A DNA stretch of 64,000 bases, from positions 1-64,000 of the forward strand of contig CAWUHX010000359.1 of the NCBI GenBank assembly GCA_963922205.1, given 5' to 3'. The translations under genes were made by a program, and so were the position numbers. Shown here in pieces: positions 1-11,461 of this stretch; the stretch's first letter is position 1; each line of letters begins with the position of its first letter. Origin of the DNA: Romanomermis culicivorax (Eukaryota > Nematoda > Enoplea > Mermithida > Mermithidae). A model generated the notes under the pieces. It saw only the letters and a list, made by a program, of their open reading frames with translations. It was not told the origin of the DNA and did not search any database.

Positions 1-27
1 AAGCCAGTGGTATCAACGCAGAGTACT
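1..27. other. SMART-type PCR adapter remnant
   Basis: The first bases match the SMART/template-switch PCR primer (core GTATCAACGCAGAGTACT) with one extra C near the 5' end. This oligo is used for cDNA and for low-input genomic amplification libraries. It is not genomic and marks a contig end made from amplified DNA. Confidence 0.9.
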
Positions 28-237
28 CATAAAAAAGCATCCGTAGACACATTATAAAACGTTTTTAAAATGTGGGGGAAATTTTTGAAAAATGAGGAAA
101 AAAATTTTCGGTCCGGTTCTCATGTGGAAAAAATCTTCGAGGAAAAAAACGGTGTTTTGGGGGAGTCGCAACATTTGGGTATAGGGTTCCACCAAGTTGG
201 AGGCTCTCCCAGTCCTTACCCAATTACAAGTATGCCA
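28..237 (-). mobile_element. MITE family A copy (hAT-like), abuts adapter
   Basis: Reverse-oriented copy of a family with ends CATACYTGTAATTGGG and a body carrying runs of G/C, a CCAACTTGGT-like segment and a CCCTATACC block. The right boundary reads CAATTACAAGTATGCC. Related copies are at 8396-8670, 59085-59346, 61608-61821 and 63305-63525. The left end is close to or cut by the adapter. Open frames here are not genes. Confidence 0.65.
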
Positions 238-469
238 AAGTGGCACCCATACAACCCCAGAGAAAACCAAAAACCCAGGCTGATCCAACATTCAGAAGTC
301 TGGATTGCCACAAACCAAGCTTCCCCCAAATAACGACATTTTTACGGAAAAATAACCGCGGCAGACGAATTGCTGGAAAAAAAATAAAGAAAAAACTCAA
401 CGAAGGCATGAACAGCATCAATAATGAAATGGGAAGTTCGAAAATCCGAAGAAACACAAGCGAAAATCC

Positions 470-690
470 TTGCGTTTCTTGCGTTCCTTGCGTCAAGTCA
501 AGAATCCTACTGTACCGTTTGCGTATGCTTGCGTCGGCCGTAAGGCGCGCAACGCAAGCAACGCAACCGAGCATCCATACTCGGACGCAAGAAAAATACG
601 CAAGATACGCAAGCGGAGCATCCATACTTCCACATTTTTGCCGTAACGGACGCAACGCACGCAACGCAAGCCTTGCGTCCGAAGTATAGA
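470..690. repeat. ACGCAA/TTGCGT-rich block
   Basis: The motif ACGCAA or its complement occurs more than a dozen times in about 220 bp, first as TTGCGT and then as ACGCAA, so the block can fold back. A direct repeat GAGCATCCATACT occurs twice, about 40 bp apart. No gene is supported here. Confidence 0.6.
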
Positions 691-693
691 TGA

Positions 694-748
694 GCCTTAA
701 GGCTTAGGCCTTGGCCTAGGCTTACTCTCAGGCTTGGGCTTGGGCTTA
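694..748. repeat. Degenerate telomere-like (TTAGGC) patch
   Basis: Runs of GGCTTAGGC, GGCCTAGGC, CTCAGGC and GGGCTTGGGC variants of the nematode telomere hexamer. The patch is short and internal, so it is not a functional telomere. Confidence 0.6.
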
Positions 749-899
749 TATACCTATGTGTAAAAAACTTGGAAAAAATTCGATAGGGCCATAAAGTGCA
801 GATATAAAGTAACGAATAGATATACGCGAAAAGCATAACAACTAAAGAAATTAGCGAATTAAGTTACACAAAAAAGGTATCAGATTTACCCTTTTAACT

Positions 900-2760
900 C
901 AATAAGAAAAAATTTCTGCACTACTAGCATTTACAGTACTTCCATCAAGAGATTTCCAAGCCCGCACTACCCGGCTAAAGAATTCATATTTCAAGAAATC
1001 ATGGCGATACTTGCGATGCACCAGTTTTAAGACACGATTTCTGAGACGTTCTAGCTTCCGCATGATAAGTTGAAAATTAATCATATCTCAAATGAAATAT
1101 TTTTGATAGTGTCATGCGCTGAGTTTTATCTTATCATTGGTTTTGCTTTAAAACGAAAATTCACATCGCTACAGTATGCCAAACTTAAATAATTCATGTA
1201 TTTTGGCATTTTTATGTGGTCTTGCTGGCCAAGCGATATTCCAGAAACGGATTGATCTCATTCAAAAAATGAATATTCATTTTACACAAGAGCAAATAAG
1301 CTATCTTTTGATGTAATGTCTACAGTAAATAATTGCATACTACACTTTTACTAATTTAAAATGTCGAAAATAAGCCGTCGAAATTGAAATTTTTTATGGG
1401 CACTCCCGAGCATCTTTCCATCGGATGCCGCAGAAACTTGTTTTCATATTTTATAGCTCATGCATTTTCACCGTATTATTAAAGTTTCATCAAAATTTTT
1501 TTACCGTTTTAGGAGCTGCACAGCTCTGAGGAAGGCATTCTTATGGGAATTACTGAGAAGTCATTGCATTTTTTCAGGTGGCCCTTATCTATCCATTGTG
1601 ATAAATTTTAACGGACTACAGTTTGATGTACCAATTGTTTCAAAAATGAACATTTAACACTATGCAAAAAAGGGGTTTAGATTGTCGTAAATGAAAAGCA
1701 AAAAGTGAAAAATTCTGTTTAAGGGCACTCCCGATCACCTTCACTAATGATCCAGCGGAATTATATATTTTTATACTTTAGTTCGTACATTCCTACACTA
1801 GCTGTGAAAGTAATATCGTCCTTATCGCGCGCCGTTTTGGAAGCTGTAGAGATTTGCACACACTGAACTGTCATTCAAATATTTTTCGAACCTGGATAAT
1901 TGCCCAACCAAGTAAGTTCTCGGAACACAGCATGCGTCTTTGCCTAATAGATAAGGAAAGGTGTCGCTCGAAGTCCTCGCAAATTTTCATTGACCTGGGC
2001 TTGATACAAAATGCCTCAAATGAAAAATCGAAAAATTCGGAAATTTCCAATAAAGCTTGAAATCGAGTGGTTTTTTCTAAATTTATCAACAGAAAAACGA
2101 CAAGAGTTATCCAGATGCCTTTGCAGCATTGGAAAGGCACTGCTATCTACTTTGGTCTATTTTTGTGTGGAGGCATTCTGTTTCACACCACGTGTGTGAA
2201 ACAGAGCACTTTCTCACAGCTTATAACATAGGCCAGAGTCAGACATTTTAATTTGTGACATGAAACTTGTAGCTTCGATTTTCTTCAATCAAATTCCTGG
2301 AATTTTTTTGTACCAGCTTTCAGAATGTGCGGACACCTGCAACTCCCAAAACGGTACATTGATCTTTTTGTCACAATGTGTTGGACATTAGTGGCTACAA
2401 AAATAAAGACAAAAATTTTGCGGCATAAAATACCATAAAAATTGTAAAGTAACGAATTGAAAATTTTTTCATACCTGAATATAGTCTTCTCCATATAATG
2501 AATATTTGGCTAGAGTAACGCCTTTTCTGAACTGTGATATTTCGAAACATGTATAGAGACTGAAGAATGTCAAAAAATATAAAAATTATAAACTTTGAAG
2601 TACAGTGGCTATGCGAATTTTGACTTTTACGCGAAATGAATGTTGCCACGATACTTAGCGTGTAAAACTAATCAAAATATCCCATTTTCAGATATTATCA
2701 ATTTCCAACTTATCATAAGTCAATAGAATGGAAGCTCAAATCTCTCAGAAATCATATCTT
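900..2760. repeat. Dispersed repeat R1, two copies in inverted arrangement
   Basis: 900-2200 carries a repeat (landmarks ACACGATTTCTGAGACGTTC near 1040, GGAGCTGCACAGCTCTGAGG near 1512). Sequence from about 2290 to 2760 is partly the reverse complement of the same family, as seen by comparison with 26111-26940 and 27130-28340. The copies meet near the palindrome at 2177-2205 (TCTGTTTCACAC facing GTGTGAAACAGA). No coding region is supported; small frames inside are chance. Confidence 0.5.
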
Positions 2761-4841
2761 AACGAGTTATTAGCACAGTTAGAATATGAACGATATAAAA
2801 AATAGGTAATGAGTTTTAAGAAAATTGCAATTTTCACTAGAAACATCACTTTTCTCATTACGAAAAATGTACATAGCTCAGAAATCAGACTTCGACTGTT
2901 CAGCCCGTTCAGCTTTCATTGATGTTGAGGCTCGCAATGCCGAATAGTGCTGATTACTAATAAAAATGAAGCAAAATTTGCCGCAAAACTGCAATGCTTT
3001 ACTGGAAATTAGTACAGCCCATGATACAGTGTAGATATTCATAAAGTGAGAAAGTAGAGTAGATTAGGCTGTCAGATGAAAAAGACGGAACATCCTAGCT
3101 TGACCAAGCTGTTTTTTGCATCCTTTTTATAGTCTTTTTCTGAAATTACAGATACAGTGAACCGACGAAAGTGAGTTCAATTAGGAACGGATAGTGAGCT
3201 TAACTTTCTCGTCCATCGGCGACAAGCAGACCGACTGGAGATTTTCTCCAATGATCTGTTCAAATGCATTTGGGTGTCCATGCAATTCTATCAGAGCAAA
3301 AATGGATAAGCATGATGTTGTTTCTTTGATTTTGCTCTCCACTCTGTCATGATAAAATTTATATTTTTCGGATCTTATCGACAAATTTACCGCCACAAGT
3401 TTTACCTGAATTAGGCTCAAGCGTAAAGCTTAGGCTTAGGCTTAAGGCTCAGGCTTAGGAACTCGTGGCGCTAAAACAGTCAATAAGATCCATTTTTCAA
3501 CATAAAGTTTTCCACAGCGTGAAAATTACGTGCCAAGTTGAACCTACTTTCTTTTGTTGTCGCTGCTCTTTTCAAAGTAAATGGACAATGGACGGATCCT
3601 TTTTTTCAGACCACCCCATATATTTGAGTTTTGAGTTGGTAGAAATTCTATAAAAAGAAGTCCTAACTCCGTCCTCCAACAAATCATGGCTTCAATGCAA
3701 ATCGTTTTAAAATAGATGATAAATCGTCGTGGTATATAGCCTCAAAAACATGCGAAGACGGTTCAAATCGCATATCGAAAGTTTCGGACGACGAAAGTAT
3801 TCTAACTGATATGAAGCACGCTAATGAAATTTGTCCAGATAAAAAGGTATAAATTCGGTGTTTTCCTGTGGATACATACACATTGCAAACTGTGAATTGC
3901 CGAATGACTTGGAACGTTTGGTTCACACTGACTATTCCCAGCCGCCTGAATTTTTGAAACGTTGGAAAAAACGCTTTGAAGCATCTCTTGGCTTTTGACT
4001 ATATTGTAGTTTTTTGTGCCAAATTCTTATCTGTGTTCTGTGTTCTCGCATCAACCGCCAAAACTCGGCGGAAAGATTGAATTTTTATTTTTTCATCATT
4101 CCATTGCTCTTTAAGAAATAAAGACTCTCAAGTTTGAAAGTTGAAGTTTGAACGAAAATTGTATAAATTTTTATGAACAATTTATATTTGTGATTTGCCT
4201 TGTCGTTCAAGATTAAAAATTTGAATGTGATGTATCAAAGTTTGAAAAACTGTCGATTTCTGGTGATTTTGTAAATAAGACTTTTCCAAAATCTTCAGGT
4301 TTTCGTAACTCCAATACTTCATAATCATTCAGAACATTGTTATTGTCAGAATAATGATTTGGACATTATTTAGTATTTCATGTTTAAATTTTCATCGACA
4401 ATTTCACGGATTTTGTTTTTTATTTAAGAAACGAAGCTCATGTTCTGTGTTTCAAAAAAGATTCATCCACTGATGTCATTCTGACAAAGAACAAAATTTG
4501 GAATTTTATAATTTCTTCTTACTGTAATATGGAACTTTTGAATAAACCATGTTGATTATTGTTTTGATTCGCGTTTTTCCATTTTTTGCATACAGTCAGC
4601 AGTGTACGTCGGTTTCTTGTATAATCGATCAAGTGAAAAGTGGATCAGGACAGAAAGTCACAATAAAATTAAAAAGACTATCGTTATGGAAAGGTAAGTT
4701 GGAATTTACCGTAGTTTCACTCGTTTCAGCATTGTATTCCATAGACTATAGTTGTAGCTACAAAATAACAAAGGGATATGAACGTCATCAAGTGGAAAGC
4801 GACTAAAAAATGCGTCTAGAGTGGATAATGTTTCTTTACTA
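2761..4841. other. Intergenic AT-rich DNA with repeat R2 fragment
   Basis: No gene is supported. 3180-3620 matches a second dispersed family (R2) also seen at 13080-13250, 22200-22440 and 33220-33480; shared landmarks are GATAAGCATGA and TTTCAAAGTAAATGG-like tails. The rest shows only AT-rich sequence. Confidence 0.4.
3428..3460. repeat. Telomere-like TTAGGC patch
   Basis: Four to five imperfect copies of TTAGGC (GCTTAGGCTTAGGC then variants), embedded in the R2 region. Same motif class as at 694, 57301, 62160 and 62385. Confidence 0.65.
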
Positions 4842-5085
4842 TAGTCTGTTTTTCTCACAATGCTTCCAAATTATAAAAGTGGAAAGCAAGTACTATTTTA
4901 GATTTTTACAAATGTCTGCTAAACTATTCGTCGTGTAAGACTGAACATTTGTGAGCTTATGCAATCAACCCTTAGCAATTTTTTAATGAAAAATCTTACC
5001 GTGAAAGCTTTGTGTACGCGATTTTGACGACATACTTGATTTTTGTCCTTTTTCAATTTGGAAGCATTTAATAAAAAACAAACTA
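4842..5085 (+). mobile_element. MITE family D (Tc1/mariner type), 244 bp
   Basis: Starts TAGTCTGTTTTTC and ends AAAAAACAAACTA with a TA on each side, so ends are inverted repeats and the target duplication is TA. It aligns along its length with the insertion at 48941-49185, whose borders are proven by an empty site. No coding capacity. Confidence 0.8.
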
Positions 5086-5558
5086 TAGTGATCAGGAAAT
5101 CTATTTCGATAATCATGAAATGATTGAAAATTAGTGATCATCAAGGAGTCTGTGAACAATAACTTATTGGATTGATTCAACGTGTCACGAAGACCATAAC
5201 AACCTAAAGATAGGTGTGAAAAGATCAGTTTTGCCGTAAAATTTTACTGTGATGGGCTACATTTACTTAATATTGTTGTGATTAATTTCATTCAATTTTT
5301 CTTGAAGTTTTCAGTCATAATATTTTTACTTATCACTGCAGCATGAAAGTGTGATGCTAAATCACCGCTTCATGAAAACTGGTACTTCCTCTCAGTGGAA
5401 AGTATGGGGAAACATATGCATCAGATTGATGGATGAACTAACATCATTGACGACTAGATTCATAGCTTAGAAATATTGGCGCATGAGTTAGTTTTTGGTC
5501 TTTTCATGTTTTTCGCCTCAGTTGGAAAGTTGTTCCCGAGTGAACTTATTGCTAATAA

Positions 5559-6630
5559 GGGTCTATCATACTTCGCCGCGCGGTGGCTTGTCATACTTCG
5601 CCGCGCGGTATCGCGCGGCGCCCTACCGCGCCGCTTTCTTACTTTTGGATTTTGCTCTTCTCAAAAAATATGTATTGCTCGTCTCGAAAAATGCGAAATA
5701 CGAAAAAAGCGAAAAAATGAAAAATACGAAAAAAATCGAAAAATAAAAAGCGCAAAAGGAAAATAAAAATCAATCATTCCTGCACGGTGCAGACAGAAGC
5801 TTGCAAAAAAGTCAAGTCTAAAGATTTTGGGCTCTTGCTTCAATTTGCTTCTCATTCCAACGATTAATAGCTCTTGATCTGCTGAGAAATATCAATTTAT
5901 ATAAATTGATTTTGAAAAATTGAATATATATACACGACTATTCATTCACATATGTGCTATATACAGGATCTAGATCTGATCTGTGTCCGGTCGGATCTGC
6001 TGTTTAGGACCCAGATTCAAAGTGGATCCATCTTTTCCCTAGTATTCGGGAAACCGGGACGTTCAGGGAATAGGGACTAGTGCATTTTCCGGGGAAATAG
6101 AAAATTTATTCATTATTTGGGGAATCGGGACTACGGGGAATATGGACTTTCGGACAATTGGGATTTTGGCGGAAAAGGGACGTTGGGGGAATAAAGACAG
6201 TATCAAAATGTGCGAGTACACTTGCTGTAGGAACGTGTTTACACGTACTTTGCATATTCATAATTTTTACACATTAATGTCTTCATTGCAAATATGATCA
6301 ACGTCTTAGTAAATCTTCCTTGAAAATTAAGTAATCAATTTAGTAAAATAATTTGGCAAGTGTCAGAATTCATCATTCAAGTGAAAAATATGATTCAACT
6401 ACATGTATAGATGTCACAGTATGCAACAATATGTTAAAACAACAATATGCTGCAACTTTACAACACATAGCTTGTTCGAAAATTTCGTTTCAGTTGAAAC
6501 TTGACGATGGCGTCACAGAAATTACAAAAATCTATTCATACTTCAAAGGTGGTATCGCGCGGTGTCGCTTTTTAGTAAGGATAGAACAACCGGCGCCGCG
6601 CGGCGCCGCGCGCTGAAGTATGACAGGGCC
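5559..6630. mobile_element. Non-autonomous DNA element with GC-rich terminal repeats, ~1.07 kb
   Basis: Left end GGGTCTATCATACTTCGCCG and the reverse complement of the right end (GGCCCTGTCATACTTCAGCG) match with few changes, and both continue into GCGCGG/CGCCGC palindromes that contrast with AT-rich surroundings. The interior (about 6040-6200) has a degenerate short repeat of the form GGGAATNGGGACT. No transposase is visible and no clear target duplication was found. Confidence 0.7.
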
Positions 6631-7065
6631 TTTAAATTGTATTCGTTTATTCTTCAACATTTGACCTACATTGCTACAGTAGGACCGCGTTGTCCTATCT
6701 CCTCACTAAACCAGCCTGTGCTTTGAGCTAATTCTACCTTATTATCCTTACAGTTCCAGTTATATCCAATCGATTAGTTCCTTATAGCTAATCAGGGTGT
6801 AACAAACGAGCCTTCCAATCAGGCTCGAAATCCTAAGAAATTCCTAGGCAGACGATGACCATGCATCGGAGGCAAAAATTTTCTTTTTCCTAGTTGTAGG
6901 ATTAACTGTTACAGTATATTTGAGAAAAATGTGGCCGCGTACGCAGGCCATTTATTATTTGTATTAGCACCTTTTTTCTCAGGCTGATTTGGAAAAAAGT
7001 GGAGTATAGGCCATGAAAAAGCAGATTTCGGGAAAAGGTTTTATAAAGTTTACTTTAGTTCAAAG
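6631..7065. other. Intergenic or upstream intron of the 7066 model
   Basis: AT-rich sequence with an acceptor-like TTTTTTCTCAG near 6972-6982. An upstream exon of the following gene may lie here or further left, but none can be fixed. Confidence 0.3.
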
Positions 7066-8154
7066 ATGCACCTCGGCGTGAGCCAAATATCGTTCGATGA
7101 AGAATCGATTAGCAAAGCTTTTGTACGGTGTTCTTACATCCTAAACGGTAAACTATTCGCAGTGGACTGCGACAACGTCAAATCCAAAGTGCAGTACGTT
7201 TTGTGCGAACGTCGGCAGCATCGTTGCGGTTATTTTGACAACGTTGTTCGCGATTGTCGGGTAAAGCATGGTGTCCCAGATATGACCCTTGTACACTCTG
7301 CTCTATCTGGTTAGAACTTCTTAATGTATCGTGAATAGTATTATAACCTTATTCTCAAGAGACTTTTTTCATTCATCCTCTCTTTTTATGTTTGATTTAT
7401 TATCTCTTTTTTTGCATAATTTTCCATGTTGGAGTTTGATTTTTTACAAATTGTAAAACTCGCGGTTCAACCTTTTACTTTTCTAAACGTTTACTTTGTT
7501 GTGTTATCAACTTTTGCCCATATCTTGTCATATTACTCCACATTTCTACCAAATTTTCGTTTCGGAATTTGTGCTTTATTCAAGAATGTAACCGATTTTT
7601 CATTTCAGACAATTTAAGTGGAACATTGCTTTCCTACAACAACTTTTCAACTTTCAGTCAGAAAAAAGCGAATTTTTCTGATTTTTATTCCAACAGATTT
7701 CTATTCCTAAATGAAGCTGGTTTTTTGATAACTTCTTATTTCTTATTACTTTTTTGAAAATGTTTCTATTTTTCTTTTCTTTATTTTTTGATCATTTATC
7801 AAGAGTCGAAGTCGAAGCAATCTAAAATTCAAATGCAAAGCCATAAAAACGACAGTCAAGAAAAATTGTCGAGCGGATTTTTCTAAATTGAGATTCATTT
7901 GCCCGATCGACAATTCCACCAAGGCCGACTGCTTCACTTTTCTACAACAAGGCGCCCGGACGTGGGCTCTTGTGGCCCTGGGCGTCGTCGGGTTGGCTAT
8001 TTTGGCCATGGGTTCCATGGCCTGTTGCTTCGTATTTAGCGCCTTCTCCGGTTTGAAGAACGTAAAAGCGGCTTTACCCGGACTCGAAGGCACTGACGCC
8101 GTCCAATTTAAAAAGTCGGTCGAAATTTTGAAACCGTTGACTAACGATGTGTAG
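7066..8154 (+). CDS. Putative Cys-rich single-pass membrane protein, 2 exons seen (partial)
   Basis: Two GC-richer coding blocks in AT-rich DNA. Block one is 7066-7260 (donor CGG|GTAAAG, phase 0). Block two reads open from 7804 to the stop at 8152-8154, with a possible acceptor ATCAAG|AGTCGA at 7803. The joined frame gives about 181 residues: a Cys-rich part (RCSYILNGKLF, LCERRQHRCGYF, NCRADFSKLRFICPI), one hydrophobic helix (TWALVALGVVGLAILAMGSM) and a short tail ending LKPLTNDV. No signal peptide is present, so an upstream exon is probably missing, and a further exon between the two is possible. I do not recognise the family. The acceptor is weak; the codon composition and the helix are the main support. 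Confidence 0.4.
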
Positions 8155-8395
8155 AGCGAGCGATTGAACGCTGGCTATTGCAGTAACCATGAGTTGTTGA
8201 AAATTAAAGTCACTCTCGTGTGAAAATGTGACGATGTTTGTCTGTAGTCACTGTCAATGCCTTAAAAAATTATGATGTTCTGTAAATATTTTGATTTATA
8301 CTATGCATCATTTTTGTTGTGACTCGCCATTTCAGAAGAAAAACAAGAAAAGCGGAAAACGACGAGAAATTTTCTCGTGACATTGCCGCTGTGAT

Positions 8396-8670
8396 CGTAT
8401 CTATAGGACGTCAGGTCGGTTGGCGAGATAAGCCCGAAATTTCTGGCGTGGGGGTACCTAACTTTTCCAAAATTCTGGTGGTCAACAACGTCCTTAAAAA
8501 GTCGAAGAAAAGCCGAAAATGTCGGAATTTTTCCCCAAAAAAGTCAAAAAATATTTTTTGCCTAATTTTTTCGATTTGGCGATCGGGGGTTGCCGGAAGT
8601 TGGGTGTTTTATTTGGATACAGGGTCCGACCAGGTTGAGGGAGTCCTCTCAACCCTCAATTACAGGTATG
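8396..8670 (-). mobile_element. MITE family A copy, 275 bp
   Basis: Read on the minus strand it starts CATACCTGTAATTGAGGG and ends with AAATTTCGGGCTTATC then a CCGACCTGACG block and ATACG, matching the 59085-59346 copy along its length. The 125- and 134-codon open frames overlapping it are repeat-derived. Confidence 0.7.
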
Positions 8671-10113
8671 TTTGTGATTGTACAAGAAACAATTGATGAA
8701 GAAGAGCCATATGAACATGCTGCAACAACTTCCGTCCCGAAAAATCTATTTTCCAGTGTAGTAGACTACTTTAGCGTTATTATTAAACCCAGGGTAAAAC
8801 TTCTTTTATGGAACGGGACACAGGACATAAATAGCAACTTCCTGAGACACATTTCTGGAATTCTAACGAAGCAATTAAGTGATGTCAAAAAAATTCAAAA
8901 CTCAAAAGTTTGTTCCAAAATCAGGATCAACATTCAAGCATGGAATATGAATGGAAACAATTCGGTAATGATGCGAGATATACTTTTTCTGTAAACTTTC
9001 TGAAAATTTCTGTATCCTGCAATGAATCTTTAATGAAAAATCCATGTTTCAGAGGACGGATATGATCATGATGATGAGAGTCGAAGGAAATTAAATGCAT
9101 GCAGTTTATTTTGCACATGCAAATCGAGAAGTAGATACTGTTCTATGTTCTATATAAGTTCACAAACATACACTCACTATTTTCTGTCAAACCAAACGCC
9201 AAAATGTATGAGCTCACTCAGTTATAGCCCATCCAACCTGAAATACTAGGCGTGGCGAAAGCCAAAAAAGGTAGATTGAATTTTATATGCAATTTTCTCT
9301 TGTATAAACTTCATACTGTAAATTACTTCACGACAAAGGGAGTATCATCATTGAAAAAGCATACCTGTCGATTTTGACAGAATTGTGTCAATATCTGAGG
9401 GCTACTCGACAAATTTTGACCACTTAACCAGATCACTTAAGGTGTCAAAATGGCACTTGTTGTAAATAAAGAAATATAGAATTGAATTGAAAGAGACCTA
9501 ATTAGTCACTGGCTAATTCACCTAATCAGGCCGAAACCTTAGGTAGAAATAGTTTGCAACAGTTCGGTCAATCCCAATTTCAACAAAATGATCAGCTGCT
9601 TTCGTCCAAAGAACTGCAAATGATCTGATAACACTCTGAGCTCAGGTAACTTCCAATCAATGGGCAAAACCGAGAAGTGAGGCCGAGAATTGAGTCCTAA
9701 ATGTAGACTTGCATGCAGGGTGGCTCTCCAGAAATCTGGGGTCTAACCTGCATTCCCTTTACTATGAGATGATCCAATAATGTCCAGGCCTTGGACCTTG
9801 TAATTGGGTGAAAAACTCCACAAATACAAATCAATAATAATAAAAATATAATGGCTAGTCAGGCCCGCCGATTTTCTTTCACAAAATATAAATACACACA
9901 CAATGACCAAAAACATAAATGTTCAGGCTTTTTATGGGTGATGTCTATGCAAATCAGCATCAACAGAAAATGCCTGGACTTTAACTATTTCTTTGCAACC
10001 ATGAGATAAACTATGTCTATCCCTGACAAAGGAAATTTACAGGTATTTTATTCACCACTCATTGACAAAAAATTTTTTTTATTGATTACAGTAATAAGCT
10101 GACTAGTGTGACC
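8671..10113. other. Intergenic region, no gene supported
   Basis: AT-rich DNA. A short GC-richer stretch at 9640-9830 (CTTGTAATTGGGTGAAAA near 9798) recalls a family A end but cannot be bounded. Nothing else is recognisable. Confidence 0.35.
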
Positions 10114-11461
10114 AGACATTAGAGCGCCAGACAATAAAGCGCGGACATTAGAGCGCAGAGACATTAGAGTGCAGGACAATAAAGTGCAGGGACATTAGAG
10201 CACAGGACAATAGAGCGCAGGGACATTAGAGCACAGGACAAAACAGCGCAGGGACATTAGAGCACAGGACAATAGAGGGCAGGGACATTAGAAGGCAGGA
10301 CAATAGAGCGCAGGGACATTAGAGCACAGGACAATAGAGGACAGGGACATTAGAGTGCAGGACAATAGAGCGCAGGGACATTAGAGTGCAGGACAATAGG
10401 GGGCAGGGACATTAGAGCGCAGGACAATAGAGGGCAAGGACACTAGAGCGCTGGGACATTAGAGCCCAGGACAATAGAGTGCGGAAATTAAAGCGCGGAC
10501 ACTAGAGTGCAGACATTAGAGCACAGGGACATTAGGGCGCGGACATTAGGGCGCAGGACAATAGAGTGCAGGGACATTAGGGCGCATCTATTGGTTCGAA
10601 AAAATTTTAAGCAACTGTCCATGATCTGCAATGAACGCGAATTTTAAATTGCTTTTGAACATGAAAAAAGTATACTGAACATGCAGCTTTATTTCAAAAG
10701 CTGACAAAAAATTGCGTGTGTGATTCTGAATGTGAGTTAGAAATTCAGGATGAATTCGAAAATAACAAAATGAAACAATTTTATTCAAAGGTTCACAGGG
10801 CAAATATCTGCGATTTTTTCCGCATTTTTTGACAAAATACTCCAGTTAAAGAAAGCATTTCTGGGTTGAAATGTAGTTATTTATCAATTATTTTATTTTT
10901 GTTTTTTTATTTTGCTCTGATCTAATTCTTTTGTACTCTATTATCCTGCGCTTTAATATCTCTGTGCTCTATTGTCCATGCTCTATTATCTTGCGCTCTG
11001 TTGTCTCAGTGGCCAACGCAAAAATTTTTTCGAGGGAGTTTTCGGGGGAATTTTTCGTATTTACGGTTTTTATATTTTTGTTAAATAATTTGCTTCGACA
11101 TGTAAACGATTTTTCTTTTTTTTCTTAAAATTTTTTCTAAATAAAACAAAACGAAAAAAGGACGAAACAAGGGGACAACTGGAAAGAAAACAGAGGATAA
11201 ATGAAAGAAGAAAAAATTCGAAAAAAGTTAATTTTGGCTAAAGTATTTAATTAAGTTTTGTAAATTTCTGATAATTTGTGTTTAACCATTATCTTGAGAA
11301 ATTTTATTTTCAGACCTTGTGTTTAAGTGGCGCGGCCGTCCCCGTCCCCGCCCCTGCAACCGCTACTGTATCGTCTCCAATGTCCGCGCTCTACTGTCCC
11401 TGCGCTCTATTGACCTGCGCTCTATTGTCCCTGCGCTCTATTGTCCCGCGCTCTAATGTCT
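10114..11461. mobile_element. Foldback element with minisatellite arms, ~1.35 kb
   Basis: Left arm 10114-10586 is a tandem array of a ~32 bp unit, CAGGGACATTAGAGCGCAGG then ACAATAGAG. The same unit returns in inverted orientation at about 10933-11010 and 11377-11461. The extreme ends are inverted repeats AGACATTAGAGCGC / GCGCTCTAATGTCT. The centre (10600-10930, 11011-11376) is unrelated AT-rich DNA. No protein-coding capacity; no clear target duplication. Confidence 0.75.

Noticed and set aside
3750-3775. tRNA-like GGTTCAAATC
   Set aside because: A lone T-loop-like motif without an acceptor stem, D-arm or anticodon arm around it; no tRNA found in the window.
8319-8994. Two overlapping plus-strand genes of 125-134 codons
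   Set aside because: Most of the sequence is a family A MITE with recognisable ends; no splice or domain support.
10114-10586. CRISPR-like regularly spaced repeat
   Set aside because: Units are directly tandem without unique spacers and the setting is eukaryotic; it is a minisatellite arm.
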